This document shows, in pieces, positions 37,561 through 50,439 of a DNA stretch of 64,000 bases; position 1 is the first letter of the stretch, and each line of letters starts with the position of its first letter. The notes below the pieces were generated by a model. It was not told the origin of the DNA and searched no databases. It worked only from the letters and a program-made list of their open reading frames with translations. A program made the position numbers and the translations under genes. Origin of the DNA: Megaleporinus macrocephalus (Eukaryota; Chordata; Actinopteri; Characiformes; Anostomidae); contig CM038703.1 of NCBI GenBank assembly GCA_021613375.1, positions 19,710,194 through 19,774,193 of the forward strand. The letters are read 5' to 3'.

Positions 37561-38489
37561 CAGTTTGTTCCCTGCAGAGGATGTTAACTTATGATTACAC
37601 ATAAACATATGATTATATGTAAATTGCGTTAAAGGTAGAGACCAAACAAATTCTAAACACATGATAATGTAGACAGTAAAGCAATGCAATTCTGGAAGGT
37701 AGCATTCTAGCACTTTCTATAAACTGAGCTGTGCGGACTGACCAATGACCCGTTAGATTTTATCTTAATAAAATATGCATATGCTAAAAATAATGAAGAA
37801 TGAAGTATACTCCTGAGTAAATGGCTAAATAATGTTTAACATGTTGGATGAAAACAAATGAAGATGAACATCTGCTATACATTGCTATACCATCTGCTAT
37901 GGAAACATTAAACAGCATATAGAGTTGCCAAAACAGCCCTAAAATGAACATGCTCATACATTCTGTCTCAGGTTATAAAGACATAGTTGATATTATGGTG
38001 AATGTCACCTCTTTCGCATGCAGCAGGTATGTTAAATCATGCTTGGGGTGACTTTGATTATCCACAAAGACATCCCAGGGAATAGAGCATTCGTTTCAAA
38101 ACAGGGTACAAGATGATATGTGAGTATGCCCTTGTGGAAATATGAAGCCATCACTATGCAGATCTGAGTATCTCAGTGTTGTCACTCACTTGTCAAATAT
38201 CATCTTAACATGCTTCACAATGATGGCTATCTTGTTGATTCTATGTGGAAGACACCCTTATATGCTGGACTAAGATCAGTTTCAGCAGATAAGAAAGAGA
38301 TTTGCATAAGTGGAACTGGTCCTATTTGGTCACCAACACAGGAGAATTTACAGGCAAACAAAGGTTTCATATGGTTTGTAAGCAGATACGCTCAGCTCAC
38401 TTTGCAGAAGTATGAAAATGATCTAGTTCAGACTGGAAGTGCCTGCATGCCAACCAAGGGAAGGAAATAAAACCGGAGATTATTTGCCA
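37561..38489. other. Non-coding spacer, nothing recognised
   Basis: AT-rich with no gene seen. The frame at 38210-38470 (86 codons) has no recognisable domain. Confidence 0.4.
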
Positions 38490-39230
38490 AAATGCAGTTG
38501 TTGATTGTGCGCCTCATCCAGTCTCACCTCTCTGGTAGCCATTATGCAGCTCCACTCACCTCCAGTCCTTATGAAATCCACATTCGAGAGGAAAAACCAA
38601 CAAGTGCCTTCAGAATTCCAACTTGCAAAACAAATTTGTTTCCCCAAGGCAAATCCGAAGCTCAGTCAGAATTTCAGCTAACGCGAAAAGCCTCGATAAT
38701 GCGGGTTAATTAGCTGGTAAAGATGCAATTTGCATGCCAGTGAAAGAAGTGATAGTGAAAGTGCCTACGGCAGCTGTCATGCAGCGAGAGAGAGAGACTA
38801 CGGGGCCCCAAAGGCGGCGGAACCCAGAGGCGGCCAGAGGAGCGCTTTCGGAGTTCTTGGGCGCTATTCTTTTAATTACTCGTTATAATGACTCCATTTA
38901 GCTGTTCAATGACCCATTTAATGGCACCGAGCTGGCCTGGGAAGCGCAGCGTCCTTGGCAGGGTCGATCTTGCAGCTGCCCTGGCCTACGCTACCTCTGG
39001 CCCCCCTCTCCTGCACCACCAAGCCTTTAGGGGAGCGACGAGGCCTCCGACTGTGTCCTGTAAACACGGACCTGACGCTAAATGGCTACCCGAAGCACAT
39101 GGCTAGCTTTCATATCGTTTTCCTTCGTAGGGAGTAAAACATGTTGCGGATCAGAGTGTAATTAATTAAGGAACAGCCCCTGCGGGTTGCAAATAAAAAC
39201 AATTAAGCCCTAGTGAGCTGCTATAAAGAC
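38490..39230. promoter_or_regulatory. Candidate enhancer block with octamer and TAATTA cores
   Basis: Repeat-free apart from a short GA run at about 38787-38798. It has a reverse octamer ATTTGCAT at 38728-38735, GGTTAATTAGC at about 38704, CAGCTGTCAT (TALE-type half site) at 38771-38780, TTTAATTAC at 38872 and GTAATTAATTAAGG near 39160. The middle part (38800-39080) is G+C- and CpG-richer. Proline/alanine-rich frames at 38888-39137 follow composition. This is among the most enhancer-like stretches of the window. Confidence 0.4.
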
Positions 39231-39842
39231 ATGGGTAATGAAAGCAATGGAAGGACTATACATTGCTATATAGACACAGAATGGTCATATAAAGTCATAT
39301 TAAAAAAGTATTAATGACTAAATACTGAATCATTTTGGAGTATTTGTATTAGTCCACTTAGTCAAGAAATCTTTAGCTGGCAGGCAGCTATGGTTTCAAA
39401 TGGGAGTAAAAAACTGAATTTCAGATACAAGATGATATCATAACAGTATCAACATGTGTGCTTAAAACTTTAAATATAGGCTTTGTACAGATAATTAGTT
39501 ATAATTATTATTTCTATATCTGACAATGTAGTCTAGAAGAGCAGAATGCAGATAAAAGTTATGGTGGTCCATAATACTAATTGGGTGTATTTAGTCCTAA
39601 TATTGACAGTTAACAAATCTTTATGTATCAGCATAGATAGATATCGGCATCAGTATCGGTAGATATGAACAAGATGTAGGTGTAGTCAGACTGCCGCTCA
39701 TCATTTTCCAATCGCAATTTGTTAATGTGAACTGATGTACAAATTCAAGAGCATAAGCACAAGAACATTAAAACTATATATGTATGAATGTGTATGAAAT
39801 ATAGAAACCGTGGAAGGATGGACACAGTAAAAACAGTTATAT
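39231..39842. other. AT-rich spacer
   Basis: No gene or repeat recognised. Confidence 0.4.
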
Positions 39843-40100
39843 TCAATTGAGGCTGTGTTCAAATCAGATCTTTAGGGATGACTGTCCAGACTGTGATTTG
39901 CTAATGATCAGATTTGATTTATGTGTCCCGACATCGCCAACCTACCTGCATGGGTTGCTATAGTAAAGATATAGGCGGCAGTAACTACATAGCAAATCCC
40001 AGCACTTTGGTTACACTGGGTTAAAATCATATGTAAACCACCTACAGATTTCTGATTTTTTTTGTTGTCTGGGCTATCAGATTTGGGCTGGCATTCTGAA
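39843..40100. mobile_element. Possible DNA-transposon remnant
   Basis: Words such as GTGTTCAAATCAGATC at the left and TTCTGATTTTTTTTG with CTATCAGATTTGGGCTG at the right recall a fish repeat rich in CAGATT/AATCTG. The two halves are only loosely inverted. Boundaries and class are uncertain. Confidence 0.35.
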
Positions 40101-40202
40101 GACCTTATAAAAACATATATTTTCTGTTTTTAATGTTTAGTTTGTTTGACGCTAAAAGAAATAAACCTGGCTCCTATGACAGGTCATTAAAAAAAATAAA
40201 CT

Positions 40203-40230
40203 TGGTCACTGACCTTTGCACAATACTGTA
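40203..40230. mobile_element. Possible Tc1/mariner right end
   Basis: GACCTTTGCACAATACTGTA resembles the CTTTTGCACAGTACTGTA-type end of some fish Tc1/mariner elements. No partner end was found. Confidence 0.35.
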
Positions 40231-40320
40231 TATAACGTGTCTCATAATCTCAAACCTATGAAGTATATATAAAAGTATAATGTGTCATGCAGGAAAGAAG
40301 AGAAAGTGCGAATGAAGAAT

Positions 40321-40930
40321 AAAAGCCTTATCATTCTCTTACTCTGCCTATCACCCAGACATTCATCTCAAGCCTCTGACCTACATGTGATGTAAGCATG
40401 TCAGGAGGAGGGTGAGCAGGCAGGCCTATGAGGAGCTGCAGGCCCCATATGGTCCTAAGGAGAGCCTCACTCACCAGCGCGCTGACCACGAACACTGTCT
40501 CCCCTGCCTCCCCCTGCCTTGACTCTGCTCTGATTGACTGCGTCCGCTCAGCTGCTGACAAGTGCACAGGGGCGCACGTGGCAACCAGGGACAAAAATAG
40601 CCCCGCTGTGGTCCACTTTGCTTTTGACAGGACTACTAAAAATCCAAAAAGAAAAAAAAAAAGACCTCGCTTGCCAACGCACGTCTTCAGAGACACGTCT
40701 CCTCTCAAAGTGTTCTCTCATCTCCAATCCGAGCCTTGCTCCTTCATTAGGGGGATCTACTGGAATGTGTGGAATAAAGACAGCTCGCACTGATCCCTGT
40801 TCATCAATATTGATAGGGAAAATGTTAATTGGTGGTGTGGCTTGTCCTACATACAAACAACAGTCTGCTAACAACAGACCTCCCCTAAGAATGACAGAAC
40901 TTAAATGATTAATTACAGCCACGTTAAGAA
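40321..40930. promoter_or_regulatory. Candidate conserved non-coding block
   Basis: Repeat-free and G+C-richer up to about 40740, then AT-rich with TTAATTGG and GATTAATTAC cores. Overlapping frames on both strands of 121-125 codons (40331-40922) are present. None has a recognisable domain, and their mutual overlap suggests stop-poor composition rather than genes. Confidence 0.3.
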
Positions 40931-41960
40931 TGCTGCTTCAACTATTTTATAATATGAAACAGGTCAACACCCATGTGTACTCAGTTATATGTACTGAATA
41001 GCTCGGTTCCCCAGTTAGAATTATAGATTATATAGAACAGCATCAGAGCTCTGCATCTAAGCCTTTGCTCGCCTTGTGCCACCAATTTAGTTCAGCTTTA
41101 ATGCCACTACATATACTGTTACATATACTGCGTCATAAAACTCTGAAATGTTTACAGTTAGAGCCTAGATTTAACCTTCAATTTTCAATTCAAATAAACG
41201 TGAAAATGGTCAAAATTGAAATATAGGGTATGGGAGGTCTTCTCTTGACACCGGCAATATGTTACTCAACATTGATTACCGTGGCTGATGAAAGCTGCTG
41301 GGTTTCGTGGAACGAGAAGTCCAGGCAATCCGCACACAACATGAAAATGTCAATTGCAATTCCAAAGATTTACTGAAATCCACAATGTGATCAACCTCCT
41401 CCAACATCTGAGCTGGTTTGTTGTCTCCACCAGTTTCGGCATCCACGCTCCGTGTCTCAGGGAGTCCAATTGTAATAAACAAACCCTGTTCCAGATGCAG
41501 AGGACTTGTAAGAGACAGTTTGTTCAGAGTTAACCGACAAGCAGTTTGCACTGTCACTCTCCGCCAATCTATTTGTACACCAGAAAAACTTGACAAGCCC
41601 CAACAATGGAGGGCCAAAACACTGTCAATGAAGCTTTATTGACTTCTCTAGTGAGCTACTTATCTGCTGACATGAAAATCCAGCATGTAGCTATTATACA
41701 AAGCACTATATGGGCTTATTATTTAATAGGTAAAACGTCAAAGCCGCCAACAACAAGTGGAGGCACTAATTATTTTACAGTGAAGCGATTCAGTTGCAAA
41801 CAAGACAGTCCTTCCCTGTGCCATGCAACGCTAGAGACTTTCATACAAGTGTGTGCTCAAAATGAAACGCAAGATTCATTCGGCAATGTGGGGACCTGGG
41901 ATTTGAAAATATGCAGCATTACAACAAAGCTATTTCTGATCCATTTAGGCAGCCATTATG
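40931..41960. other. Non-coding sequence, possibly regulatory
   Basis: Repeat-free in 41270-41960. Frames of 113 and 119 codons have no known domain. Nothing else recognised. Confidence 0.3.
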
Positions 41961-41969
41961 TGTAATTGA

Positions 41970-41974
41970 AAAAA

Positions 41975-42005
<31 letters not shown>

Positions 42006-42007
42006 AT
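41970..42007. repeat. (AAAT)n microsatellite
   Basis: About nine AAAT units. Confidence 0.95.
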
Positions 42008-42863
42008 TGCGTGTAGTAGCCCTAGTTTTTGTAGCACAGATTTGGCTAACTGGCTAAGTTGAAACTTTTCACAGTGAGTGGGGGATATTGATGAAAATCA
42101 GGCTCCGTAACGTTGAAGAACAAAAGGTCCGTACATTGAAAACGAAGGAAATATCTTGAAATCATTGCCACGGGAGTCGAATGCAGAAGGAATAACGAAG
42201 AACGAAAGGGGTCAAAACGGTGAGAGCCACGAGTGTGTGGGCCATTGTGGGCCATGAAGAATGAAAGCAGGCTTTGGAAAGACGTGACAGCCTTGTCTCT
42301 GCTGGCTGCCTCAGGCTGCACATTTATGAAGAAGCATATAATGCTGTAGGTAGGCGCACTCAGATGTGTGAACTCACCTTAGTATATGACCCCTTTCAGA
42401 CGGCACCGCAGGGAGGGTTCTGCACAGCCCACCCACTCCGCTCACAGTGACAGGGGCTAAAGGAGACACTTTGTACATGGCTCAGTGCATGAAGCACCTC
42501 AGAAAATATTTAGATGACATAATTAACCTGACTTTAACGAGAGGGGAGAGGTACATGGGAAGTGACAGTGACATAGTGTTGTCAGTGGGTAAGATAATGT
42601 AGCCTCGGTGCTGTGGGGGATCATCTTAGCGGAAGACGGTTGGGGGATTACGGCGGAAGGCAGGGTCGACTTGAGCGCCGTCACTTTTTCTTTATTTATT
42701 TCGCGAGCGTCGCGGACTGGCAGAGATAGGAGGCGGAGGGCTAAAACAGAGGAGATCTCCGTAAACTTGATTTCACAACTGAGTGAGTCAGTCTCTCTGT
42801 TTGACCTGAAGGTACAGAAGCGAGGAGCCACACTGCTAGTTTCCCCCCAGAGAGAGAAACAGC

Positions 42864-42922
<59 letters not shown>

Positions 42923-43130
42923 CTCTCACTGCCGGTCCTGCAAAACAGACAAACCTGAGAAAAACACAACAACCTCCAAACAACGCATAGTCTAAAAATA
43001 GCAAAGCATGAAATCTACTATCAACCACGAGCAGCTCTGCTCCTCATGCCTGATTTTGCCAGTGAGGGTTGATGGAGCGGCTTGGATTTGTTCCATACAA
43101 AAAATAAACACATTCAATTAAACCATGATG
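42008..43130. other. Non-coding sequence flanking a (GA)n array
   Basis: The stretch at 42620-42740 is G+C- and CpG-richer, with GCGAGCGTCGCGG near 42700. Frames of 116-149 codons cross the GA array on both strands, which explains their length. No gene recognised. Confidence 0.33.
42866..42917. repeat. (GA)n microsatellite
   Basis: About 52 bp of AG dinucleotides, with a related imperfect run just upstream at 42850-42857. Confidence 0.96.
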
Positions 43131-44459
43131 CGTACTCATTTCACAGACACTACCTTTGTTCTTAATGTTAAGATGATAAAGTCAGAATTGGATTCTTCTT
43201 TATTAGACAGGTACAAGGAACTTGTCTTGGTGCAGGTGTGAAAATAAATTACAATAATAAACATAGAAAAATATATGTTCATGCTGGCAAAACAATCTAC
43301 ATGTTGAATAAAAGATGTTCAGAGGATGCTATGTATAGTTATACTTACAGTTGTAAAGTATATGCTATCACTATCATATTAAAAACATATTTGATCTCGG
43401 TTTTATTTAGAATCCTTTATATTGTGTGGGTATATACCAAGGGAAACGCTCCACAATTTGCTTTAAATTACCTAGATAGAAGAAACGAGGTTTTGTATTA
43501 ACAGTGACTATATGTACTTTATTATTGTATTCAAGACCTAACTGCTGGTACATGAATATGTAAGCAGTGCGTATATTTGTATTACAAGTACAAGTGTTAA
43601 CCCTGTACAGGCATATATATATATAGCTCACATTCTATAGGCTGATATGTTTCACAGTGGCCAATGTGGACATAACTCGCTTGTGAGACGTAATAAAGAT
43701 CATAATTTAGTACTGGTTTAGCCTGGGATATACAATGGTCACAAAAAAAACATACTGTGTACACTGCAATCTATGCATTATACACTTTCATAAGCTTTTT
43801 AGACCTTTAATTCACCTGCCGGCAGTGAGCGTGACTGAAACACTTGAACTCAAAAATGAGGAGGTCCACATTCTTTGGTCATATAGAGTATGTGCAGTGG
43901 AAATGGGGGAAGAGGGAAATCATGCACCACTCTGGGGGTGGCCATGTACCTATATTAGCAACTCGTGGGCTAAATTGTATTTCTCTATGGCAAAAATTAA
44001 CTGGATTTTTAAAAAAGGGTGTTATCACACTCTATTGTACACAACAATATTGTCTTACATACATTCTTCCATTGATCCACCAGATCCTTTGAATTAAAAG
44101 GATCTAATTGAATTTGATCCTTTAATGATTGAATTATGAACACTGCTGCTTTTGTGATAATAGCAAGCTACTCCAGTGCACTAAAATTATTTTAAGCCTA
44201 CCACCTAACTTTAACACTGTTATATTCCAACACTAACTACTACTGATGTAATCTATCACTGCCAAAGCCATGCAAATACCACACTTTACAAAGTTTAACT
44301 TATTATACCTATTCAGTATGCAGCACTGAATTTGCGTACATTAGGAAAAAATATAATTTGGCTCCTTAACAAACTCTTAATCCAGAGAATCCAGTGAAAT
44401 TTTATAAATACATTGTTCTTAGGATAAAACACTGTTCATTTTTGCCTTAGAGAAATCCA
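43131..44459. other. AT-rich spacer, nothing recognised
   Basis: No gene. A short TA run lies at 43611-43625. The 120-codon frame at 43735-44097 has no recognisable domain. Confidence 0.4.
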
Positions 44460-45060
44460 GCCTAACATACCCGGCGATGGTCTGATTAGGAGCATTAAGG
44501 CCTAATGAAACAGCTATTGAGATATGTCCTACATATTTAATCAATCAGCATTTCAAATGAAACACAAGGTTTGAGTCCCCTGCTATAATTATACAATCAA
44601 AGAATAGATGTCAGTTATTAGTGAACATACAGTGAATGTGATCGATATGGAATGCTATATTATGGATACAGCTTACTTCATTATGCGACACGCTCTGCCT
44701 GGCAGACATTTACATCCATCTGTGAGAGGTGAATGATTATTATTAAAAATGAGAGCTGACATTGCTTCTGCATGACTGTTGTACCTTCTAATAACAGCTC
44801 CAATATTCAAGATGAGCAATGTTTCAAGGAAGGATAATCAGCTTCACAAATATCAATGCCGTTTGGCATCGAGCTCTGTGTGGTCTAATTGGTCTTTGGG
44901 GGGCTGATGTCGCATCAGGGTAATGGTGATGCATTATGGAGGATATATCGCCATATGTCGAGATTGATTGCTTCAATTGGCTTTTGCAGTTTGCCACCTT
45001 CAAAACACTGTGCCACTAGTTCTGACTCATTAGATGTGCACTCACTTGATTATTGAAAAA
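44460..45060. promoter_or_regulatory. Candidate AT-rich regulatory block
   Basis: Repeat-free, AT-leaning, dense in homeodomain-type cores (TTAATCAATCAG near 44537, TAATTGG near 44887, CAATCA and GATTGATTG words). There are essentially no open frames of note. The texture fits a developmental enhancer. Conservation was not tested. Confidence 0.3.
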
Positions 45061-47827
45061 ACTATGGTCTAATAAAAAACGTTTCCATATTTACTCATCA
45101 GGTATTCAATATTTCATGGATATGCTTGGGACTTTGACCCAAACCCAATGACTTTCAGTTTAATATCGGGCCTTACAGAGCCATGTGTTGTTTTCTGATA
45201 TATAAATTCAAGACTGGCCAGAAGAAAATATTTATGAAACTGTGAATCTTTCTGCAGCTTCTTAATTGCTTTCATTGGATTCCAATTAAAGAAGGACAGA
45301 GAGAGACAGAGAGCGGGAGGGATTTTTATTGGAGCTTATTGTTGTTATAAGAGATAAAATAGCTTTCAGTTCACATGAGGATAAATGAAAAAGAGCAACA
45401 GCACCAGCGTCTGCAATGACTGCATGCTTCCCCCCATGTCAAACTCAATATTAGCAATAAAACCCCCTCCAGCCTTCATTTAATTTCAGATCAATCTGAA
45501 AACGTAGAGGACTATCAAGGTCCATTTGCAACTCCAGCCACACTAAGTGTGACTTGTTGCTCGTCAGATGGTTGACCACATGGCTCATCGTGACACAGAA
45601 ACAGCATGTAACCTCCAGTGTTCTCCTGACCGCATTCCCTAATGACTTCTAGTTAGTCATGCATTTATTTTTGTTTAAAGCAATTTAAAGCAGTTTAAAG
45701 CAGTTCTCCACTTGTTTTTACAATGTTTTCATGCTTTTGGATATAGGCTACTGTGTGAATTACTACTAACTATAAAAAAACAGCACTGTTCATCATTTTG
45801 TGTGTGATTTTTGCATTTTTGTGATTCTTCTGTTGATTTTGATTTGGGTGGGTTTGTGATGGAAGAGCTAAAATTAGGACAGATTTTTCACCATGGCCCC
45901 ACCCAGGACTGGACTGGTAAATATCTTAAGCAATAGACTTGTCCAGCCCATCCCACTACAACCCCAGTGATCCAACCTGAACCCTGCTGACCGCAGCTGC
46001 CCAAAACTGCTAACTTTCCCTATCTGCTCTTCGTCTAGACAAATCATATAATTTTTTTTATTTTAAATTTTTTATCACCCCCCCCAACACACACACAGAC
46101 ACTTAGGCTTCTCTGAGTTTTTCACCATCTGTCTGCATCAAGCCTTCACAGTTTATCATTGTGCTTTCTCTGGGGGCAGCACCATTTGCGTGATTGGCCA
46201 GTGGCCACACACAGAAAATGCACTAATGTGTCTAGATATGTGCACTCCAGTATTCCCCCAGCGCATGCCATTTGTCCTGGGCGGTCTCCCTTCATTTAAC
46301 GTAGGGCTATATTAGAAACGTCCATAAATTTTCTCTTTCTCACTCTTTCTGCGGCCCACAATTACAGCGGCCCACTGGGAACTGTTCTGGTCCTCGTGAT
46401 GGCCAGTCCACCCGACACAAACCAAAGTCTCTTTAATTATGCCTGACTGACACCAGTGAACGAGCAAGCTAGCATTTTGGGTGTCGCGTCTAATAGCACC
46501 CCTTAACCTGGATAAGAAATCACTGCAAAACACAGCTGCTGGTGGAATATTGCTTTAAAAAGAAAAAAAACTGGGCTGTGGAAAGCAGCTTTTCAATAGA
46601 GCTGTTCCTTCACTTCCTCTGCTTTCACTGGACGACTGATGCTGCTGGACGGGGTGTCTAAGTCAGGCCAATGCACATGTGCAAGTCAGGCCAATGTACA
46701 CCCCCCCACTCAGGTATGACAACCCCCTCTACAAGGACATCACACAAAACCAATTTAACCATCTGACTAGCAGACGGAAATGGAATTGAAACATCATAAA
46801 AAACGTTGTCCTTATGACAGCTCCAATTGTTTGAGAGTGGGGCGTTAAACCAGAGAGCTTCAGTTCAGTCATACCAACTACACCCCCCTCCCCCATCCCC
46901 CACCAACAAAAGAGAAAAAACGCTAGAAAAAACAAAAGGATGAAAAAGGTTTTCCCACAGCAGTCACAAACACTGGCATTCCTGCCCAAGTACGCATTTG
47001 AACCACAACCACTTGCATACAAACTTGCAACATTTCCCACTATGTTACCTAATTGCTGTGAAGCTGTGAGTTATAACTCTATCGTAAATCTCCACAGAGC
47101 CTTACATAAATCCCCATTTTTAGCAGTAACAAAAGCCTGGTTTAGCATGTCTTATCCTCCCTGACCACATGATTGTTCAAATGAATGAAATTATGCACTG
47201 CTATCATTTCCTAAGTGCTTTATTAGTGAGATTGCCAGCACTGTGGTGATGCATCTGTGACAGATCAGAGACTGAGATGAAACAGCTAACAAGCACTTGG
47301 AGTGAACAGTGGCTACATAAAAAATGCTTATTATCCAATCACGTGGAAAAAGATTGGGGTCTCTTGTGATCTATCTGTGCATGTACCTGGTGCAAGTCCA
47401 AGTAATACTAGCAATGCTTAATTCACTGGAATAAATGAATAAATATCTGAATTCTGCCAGAAAACAAAAGCTTACCTGAAGTGTACTGTTTGCTGTTGTG
47501 GGGTTGTTTACCCTGGCATGGTCATGCCACTGGGTAGTCTGAAGTGACCACACAATCGTTTGTTTGGTCAAGTAACACATCTAAAATAGCATATCTAGAG
47601 AATCACTAAAATATTTTCAGTTGCCAGCCCCCTTAAAACCAGAATGAAGAATATATATATATATATATGTCTGATTTAATCCAACTGTTGACTGAATATA
47701 ACTGGTTGCAGACCCTCCATATATTTGTCCAACTTAATTAATTATTTTACCTGCAATAATAGTCTATTCCATTATTTACAAACAAGCAAACCAGATTATG
47801 TATATGATTCCTGATGTTATTGGCTAG

Positions 47828-47829
<2 letters not shown>
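45061..47829. other. Non-coding spacer with minor tandem repeats
   Basis: No gene recognised. Minor repeats are a 10-bp TTTAAAGCAG unit repeated three times at 45675-45706 and a 23-bp direct duplication of AGTCAGGCCAATG at 46661-46700. C-runs lie at about 46078-46086, 46699-46707 and 46880-46902, and a TA run at 47652-47667. The frame at 46729-47040 (103 codons, minus strand) contains a run of G/W codons opposite the C-rich stretch and looks spurious. Confidence 0.38.

Positions 47830-47878
<49 letters not shown>
47830..47878. repeat. (ATT)n microsatellite
   Basis: About 49 bp of ATT units. Confidence 0.96.
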
Positions 47879-47879
<1 letters not shown>

Positions 47880-48419
47880 ATAGAGCCCTGTCTCCAGACT
47901 TGTTTTTTTCTCTTTTAGAAAGTAAATACCAGACAAGGCACTTGATCTAAAATCCCACATCCAACATGCAGTGTCCAAATATGTGATATAACCATAGGGG
48001 GTTCTTGCAATGTGCAAATAACAAAGCACCTGAGCTAACAGCTAATAAAACCAATAGTACACAATTAGTGTAGCGGCAGTTACGTTCCCACAGGAACTTT
48101 GAAATTAATATGAAAAATATTTAACGTGAACATACAAAATATTAAAAAGGGCTTAGTGGCTGCTGGAGGGGATGTTAATATGCCATAATGTGTTTATTTA
48201 GGATTGTGCAGCACTTAAACCCAGATAGATTTGAAAGCTGTACAAATAACATATTCAGCAATGCAGATAGTTAAAAACAACATTCAATCTTTCTTTATTC
48301 GAGGTTCATCAAGAGAAAACAAGCCGAAATGAATTACGGCAGACAGCCAGATAGCTACCTTGTTAGCTTTAGCATATATGCTGCTGAGAAATACAACACA
48401 GAGCAGTATGCGGGTCTGA
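47879..48419. other. Non-coding spacer
   Basis: No gene or repeat recognised. Confidence 0.4.
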
Positions 48420-48585
48420 GGTTGTCTGTGCTGGTCTATGTTGGTCCTTGCTGGCCTAGTGCTGGTCTAAATGGTAACTCCAGCATGGTCACTCCTGCTA
48501 AACGAAATGTTTGCTGGTTTTGCAGGTGATCGTCTTAGCAATTTCTACAGCTGCTAATCAACATACCAGCATCTAAAACACAACA
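48420..48585. repeat. TGCTGGTCTA-type minisatellite remnant
   Basis: Imperfect units (GTGCTGGTCTATG, TTGGTCCTTGCTGGCC, GTGCTGGTCTAAATGG) occur at 48428-48474. An inverted ACCAGCATCTAAAACACAAC follows at about 48564-48583. I associate this pattern with fish DNA transposons that contain TGCTGGTC minisatellites. Boundaries are approximate. Confidence 0.42.
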
Positions 48586-49370
48586 TGTGCTCGTTACATT
48601 GGTGACAAGCGATGTTGGCCTGTACTGCTGTTTCTGGTAGGACAGCTTGTTATCCACATCATGAAAAGTTATTGTTTTCATTTGAGTAATCCGTTCAATC
48701 CGCTGAAATGATGATCTGAAGCAATTTGTTTGGCAGCAATACGATACCTGGTTGCCTAGAAGTAATATTATCTATTTGGCTTTCTTCTGCATTCGCAAGC
48801 AAAAAAGCCACATTTTAAAAGATCCTACTACATTCAAAGCATAAAGACTATCTGCAGAGACTACTGCGCCACCACTACTGGATGCTTATACACATGCAAT
48901 TATTTATTTATTATTTTTTTATTTGGCCAGGAGAAAAAGAGATTTGTGTGTAGGCATTAAAGGGTTAATAAGAAATTTGCTCCAGTGCATCCTCTACGGC
49001 TGGTGTACAGCATAAATCTAGCCAGCTGGAAACCTGTTTCTCCCAGATTTAAATGTGCATACAGTCGCCCACGTCATGTTGCCTTTGTTACATGCCGTTG
49101 AAATGGCATTAACACGCGTGCGGCGCCTGGTAACATGCATTTTACTTGTACTTTACCTTTTGCAGGACTCCGAGCAGTTCAAACACAATACACCGTTATG
49201 CAAAGTTAATGTCTACCTTCACATCATTGTTACAAATGTCACCATGAATGTTACAGCGTCTAAAAGCAGCGCACTTAACTTTTAACCCATAAAAGCATAC
49301 GCTGCAGTTTTGCAGCCAGCCGTCTTTACGTTGAAGGAACCGCAATCTTTTGTTACGGGCACTCTAATGG
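48586..49370. other. Non-coding spacer
   Basis: No gene recognised. A short AT-rich run lies at 48900-48922. Confidence 0.4.
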
Positions 49371-50130
49371 AGCACGAGGCGGGCGGCTTAGGAAAGAGCG
49401 AGCACGGTGTTGTGGAACGCAGGAAAAAGCTATTATGCGACTCTCTGGGTTTTGTGGCGCACTTTGCTCGGGGGAATCATTCATTTATCAGTTGCTCTGT
49501 GCCGCTTCGTGGGCCAGTTCCGTGTTTGAATGGTAATGTATTCCGAAGAATGCCCCTCCAATCCCTCTACATGACAATGAGATTAATGCACTACCGTTCT
49601 ATCCCATCCCACTCTCAAGGATTGTTGTCACAACAGGGCTCTTATGGAGCTTTCTGAAGGCTTGTAATGACTTTTGTCCTTAATCAGCGTAGGATTTCTT
49701 GAGTGACACAAACAGTAATTAGTTATTGTACCCAACATGTAGGGTGGAAAGATGAACGGGCCCATATAGGAGGCAGCGGCATCTTCAACTTGGCTGCTCC
49801 TGGAGGCTCTCCAGGGCACAGGGAGCCGCAGAACGATGCACTGGGTTCGCTGGCAAATAGGTAATGATTGTTTTTCTGGAGCACAGAAAAGAGAGGCAGC
49901 CTCACGGCAGCTAATGGACAGAGGGCTTCTTTCAGGAACGGGGAGGATTAGGTCAGCACGCCCATGTGCATTTTCAGCAAATCGTGCCTGCGCACGCTGC
50001 CAGACATGGAGGACATCCAAGGAGTGGCAACGTAACAGGCATGACTTGTACACTTTATATGGAGGCCACGACAGTGTTATGCTTTTAGGAAACATGATAG
50101 CATGGCCACTGGCAACAGCACGCAAATAGA
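49371..50130. promoter_or_regulatory. Candidate conserved non-coding block
   Basis: Repeat-free, mid G+C, with TAATTAGTTATTG near 49714 and TTAATCAGCG near 49680. A minus-strand frame of 170 codons (49628-50140) overlaps plus-strand frames and has no recognisable domain or splice-site layout. Confidence 0.3.
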
Positions 50131-50439
50131 AAGTGTTCACTAGTAAATCGATTAACCTTTGAGCTCAAAGACATCAAAGGCCAATATTTCCTGAACCCCC
50201 TCCTCACTACAATCCTACCCCCTCCTCCTGGGCTACAAACCCTTCAGGTTGTAATGAAATGGCGAGAAATATCAAAAACATCTTTTAAAAAAATTACAGT
50301 CTCAGTAACTTACCATATGAAGAGCAAGAAAAGAGGGATTAAAAGATCAACAGTTTCTAATAAATGTTTAATTGCGAGGCGAGCACACAATGTAATATCT
50401 ATTTTTAGTCCATAACTACCCTTGATGTTTAGTTTGCTA
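50131..50439. other. Non-coding spacer
   Basis: Nothing recognised. Confidence 0.4.

Noticed and set aside
40331..40922. Five overlapping frames of 121-125 codons on both strands
   Set aside because: Mutual overlap in several frames points to stop-poor composition; none resembles a known protein.
42523..43028. Serine/leucine- and arginine/glutamate-repeat proteins on both strands
   Set aside because: The repeats are translations of the (GA)n microsatellite at 42866-42917.
44560..44585. tRNA-like B-box (GGTTTGAGTCCCC)
   Set aside because: No matching A-box, no cloverleaf-forming flanks and no SINE tail nearby.
49628..50140. 170-codon open frame, minus strand
   Set aside because: No known domain; plus-strand frames of similar quality overlap it. 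It lies in a candidate non-coding block.
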